Below, piece after piece: positions 62,864 through 64,000 of a stretch of 64,000 nucleotides of DNA (position 1 is its first letter; the number at the start of each line of letters is the position of its first letter). A program made the position numbers and the translations under genes. Location: assembly GCF_002008225.1 (NCBI RefSeq), contig NZ_MRDH01000003.1:62001-126000 (forward strand), written 5' to 3'. The notes beneath the pieces were generated by a model. It saw only the letters and a list, made by a program, of their open reading frames with translations, had not been told where the DNA came from and did not search any database. Origin of the DNA: Agrobacterium salinitolerans. Lineage in GTDB: Bacteria > Pseudomonadota > Alphaproteobacteria > Rhizobiales > Rhizobiaceae.

Positions 62864-63709
62864 TCACAGCATTTCCAGCGCCGTCTTGCGCGTCGGCGGC
62901 GGGAAGGCGGCGTCGAGGGCGGTCCAGTCTTCCTCGGTTAGTTCAAGATCGGTGGCGCCGCGATTTTCCACGACACGGGACACGCTGGCGGATTTGGGAA
63001 TGGCAATGACACCGTCCCTGTCCAAAAGAAAGGCCAGAGCCAGTTGCGCCGGTGTCGCCTGATAGGCTTTGGCGATGCGGATGAGTTCGTGGTTCTTCAG
63101 GATACGACCCTGCTCGATGGGGGAATAGGCCATTAGCGGCACGCCGTGCTGCTGGCACCATGGTAGTAGGGAAAATTCCGGCCCGCGCCGGGAGAGGTTG
63201 TAGAGCACCTGATTGGCGGCGCAGTTTTTGCCCTCGGGAACCGCGAAAAGCTCCTCCATATCGTCGGTGTCGAAATTGGAGACCCCCCAATTGCCGATCT
63301 TGCCGTCGCTTTTCAGCCTTTCGAAAGCCGCCACGGTTTCTGCAAGCGGGTGTTCGCCGCGCCAGTGCAGCAGGTAGAGGTCGATGTGATCGGTGCCGAG
63401 CCTTGCGAGGCTGCGCTCGCAGGCCTCCGCCGTGCCTCTGGCGCTGGCGTTCCACGGATAGATCTTGGTGACGAGAAAGACCTCGTCGCGGCGGCCGGCG
63501 ATTGCCGTCCCGACCACTTCTTCCGACCGGCCGTCCGCATACATTTCCGCGGTATCGACCAGCGTCATGCCGAGATCGAGTGCTTTGCGGATGCTTTCAA
63601 CCTCCTGGTCTGCCGATGACCTCGTCTCGCCCATGTTCCAGGTGCCGAGGCCGAGGGCTGGAACCTCTCTTCCAGAGGGCAGGGTGACGGAAGGAATATC
63701 CTCATGCAT
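62864..63709 (-). CDS. Aldo/keto reductase
   Basis: NADPH-dependent carbonyl reductase of 281 residues with a TIM-barrel fold. The catalytic tetrad is present: Asp52 and Tyr57 ([10 protein letters not shown]), Lys82 (VTKIYP) and His115 (YLLHWRG). The NADPH-binding end [13 protein letters not shown] is clear. It is close to the YeaE/DkgA-like group that reduces methylglyoxal and other aldehydes; the substrate is not assigned. It is monocistronic and divergent from the LysE-type gene. Confidence 0.9.
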   Translation of the reverse strand: MHEDIPSVTLPSGREVPALGLGTWNMGETRSSADQEVESIRKALDLGMTLVDTAEMYADGRSEEVVGTAIAGRRDEVFLVTKIYPWNASARGTAEACERSLARLGTDHIDLYLLHWRGEHPLAETVAAFERLKSDGKIGNWGVSNFDTDDMEELFAVPEGKNCAANQVLYNLSRRGPEFSLLPWCQQHGVPLMAYSPIEQGRILKNHELIRIAKAYQATPAQLALAFLLDRDGVIAIPKSASVSRVVENRGATDLELTEEDWTALDAAFPPPTRKTALEML

Positions 63710-63873
63710 GGTTTTGCTCCAGCGGTTGCCAATTGGACAATAGTCCTTTGTGTCGACTTCTCAAACCCATGGTGGAAGTGATTGATCCATCAAAAAATTT
63801 GACCTCGCCCATCGACGCGTCGGGATGGTTTGACGGCAGGGCGGCGGATAGGGTTTTGGCTCAAGGAGAGATC

Positions 63874-64000
63874 ATGACCATAGAAACTTTCGCCGCGCTG
63901 GTGCTGTTTGCCTTCACCACCTCCATCACGCCCGGCCCCAACAATATGATGCTGTTTGCGTCGGGTGTGAATTTCGGTTTCCGCCGAACCATCCCGCATA
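63874..64000 (+). CDS. LysE-family exporter, N-terminal part (cut by window end)
   Basis: Forty-two codons are visible, starting at ATG 63874 with AAGGAG 6-11 bases upstream. The sequence [20 protein letters not shown] followed by [22 protein letters not shown] has the LysE/RhtB first helix and the TPGPNNM motif. The family exports amino acids. The rest lies outside the window. Confidence 0.85.
   Translation, partial: MTIETFAALVLFAFTTSITPGPNNMMLFASGVNFGFRRTIPH

Overview
The window looks like a piece of the main (circular) chromosome of an Agrobacterium-type Rhizobiaceae bacterium. The evidence is GC-rich coding sequence throughout, the ddlB-ftsQ-ftsA-ftsZ-lpxC order, an FtsZ with a long Pro/Ala/Gln linker ending in an alphaproteobacterial tail, a circularly permuted two-piece tmRNA with tag ANDNNAKEYALAA, an alphaproteobacterial SspB, a CreA homologue, a DUF1127-like arginine-rich small protein, and rhizobial-style promoters (CTATAT -10 boxes). 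The species is inferred from gene content and protein resemblance, not from a database search. There is no prophage, integrase, insertion sequence, CRISPR array, tRNA or rRNA gene that I could see.

Layout. 0.1-14.2 kb: an MHS-family permease on the minus strand, then the plus-strand division and envelope block ddlB-ftsQ-ftsA-ftsZ, lpxC, bamD, recN, ligA and an APH-type kinase. Hairpin terminators follow ftsZ and lpxC. 14.2-25.4 kb: mostly small transcription units, including acetyltransferase, EamA exporter with divergent LysR regulator, exonuclease, CreA, orphan CheW, SCO1, PrmA, a 57-codon DUF1127-like gene, aminopeptidase P, AzlCD and nicotinamidase. 25.4-31.7 kb: the most accessory-looking part, with a DUF2778 (Tlde1-like) protein, a pair of YdcZ-type half-transporters, a choline-type binding protein translationally coupled to an alpha/beta hydrolase and divergent from a BetI-like repressor, and a family-25 glycosyltransferase. 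31.8-44.7 kb: UvrD/PcrA helicase, AhpD-like protein, an RND efflux pair, a GlcD-type FAD oxidase and a giant AsmA protein. 45-48.6 kb: RHH protein, DUF4169, SspB and the tmRNA on the minus strand, then DUF2853, thyA and folA. 48.7-58.8 kb: hflK-hflC, an EamA transporter, a DegP-type protease, SDR, GNAT, serB, divergent miaA and a HerA-type ATPase. 58.9-64 kb: an ilv attenuator, ilvI-ilvH, an ArsR-SRPBCC pair with twin operators, an aldo/keto reductase and the start of a LysE exporter.

How the parts fit together. The first third supplies cell wall precursor, divisome and outer-membrane assembly functions, and carries TTAA-type motifs that may be CtrA sites. The tmRNA and its likely ClpXP adaptor SspB are neighbours on the same strand. 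ThyA-FolA form the dTMP/folate pair, and HflKC with DegP form a membrane-protein quality-control group. Branched-chain amino acid synthesis (ilvIH) appears to be controlled by a leaderless 18-codon leader peptide rich in Leu/Ile/Val followed by an intrinsic terminator.

The observations I would check first are the ilv attenuator (about 58988-59136), the apparently leaderless arsR gene whose two palindromic operators cover the -35 box and the start codon (61780-61838), the tmRNA-sspB linkage, and the choline binding protein/hydrolase/BetI-like cluster that lacks its own ABC permease and ATPase.
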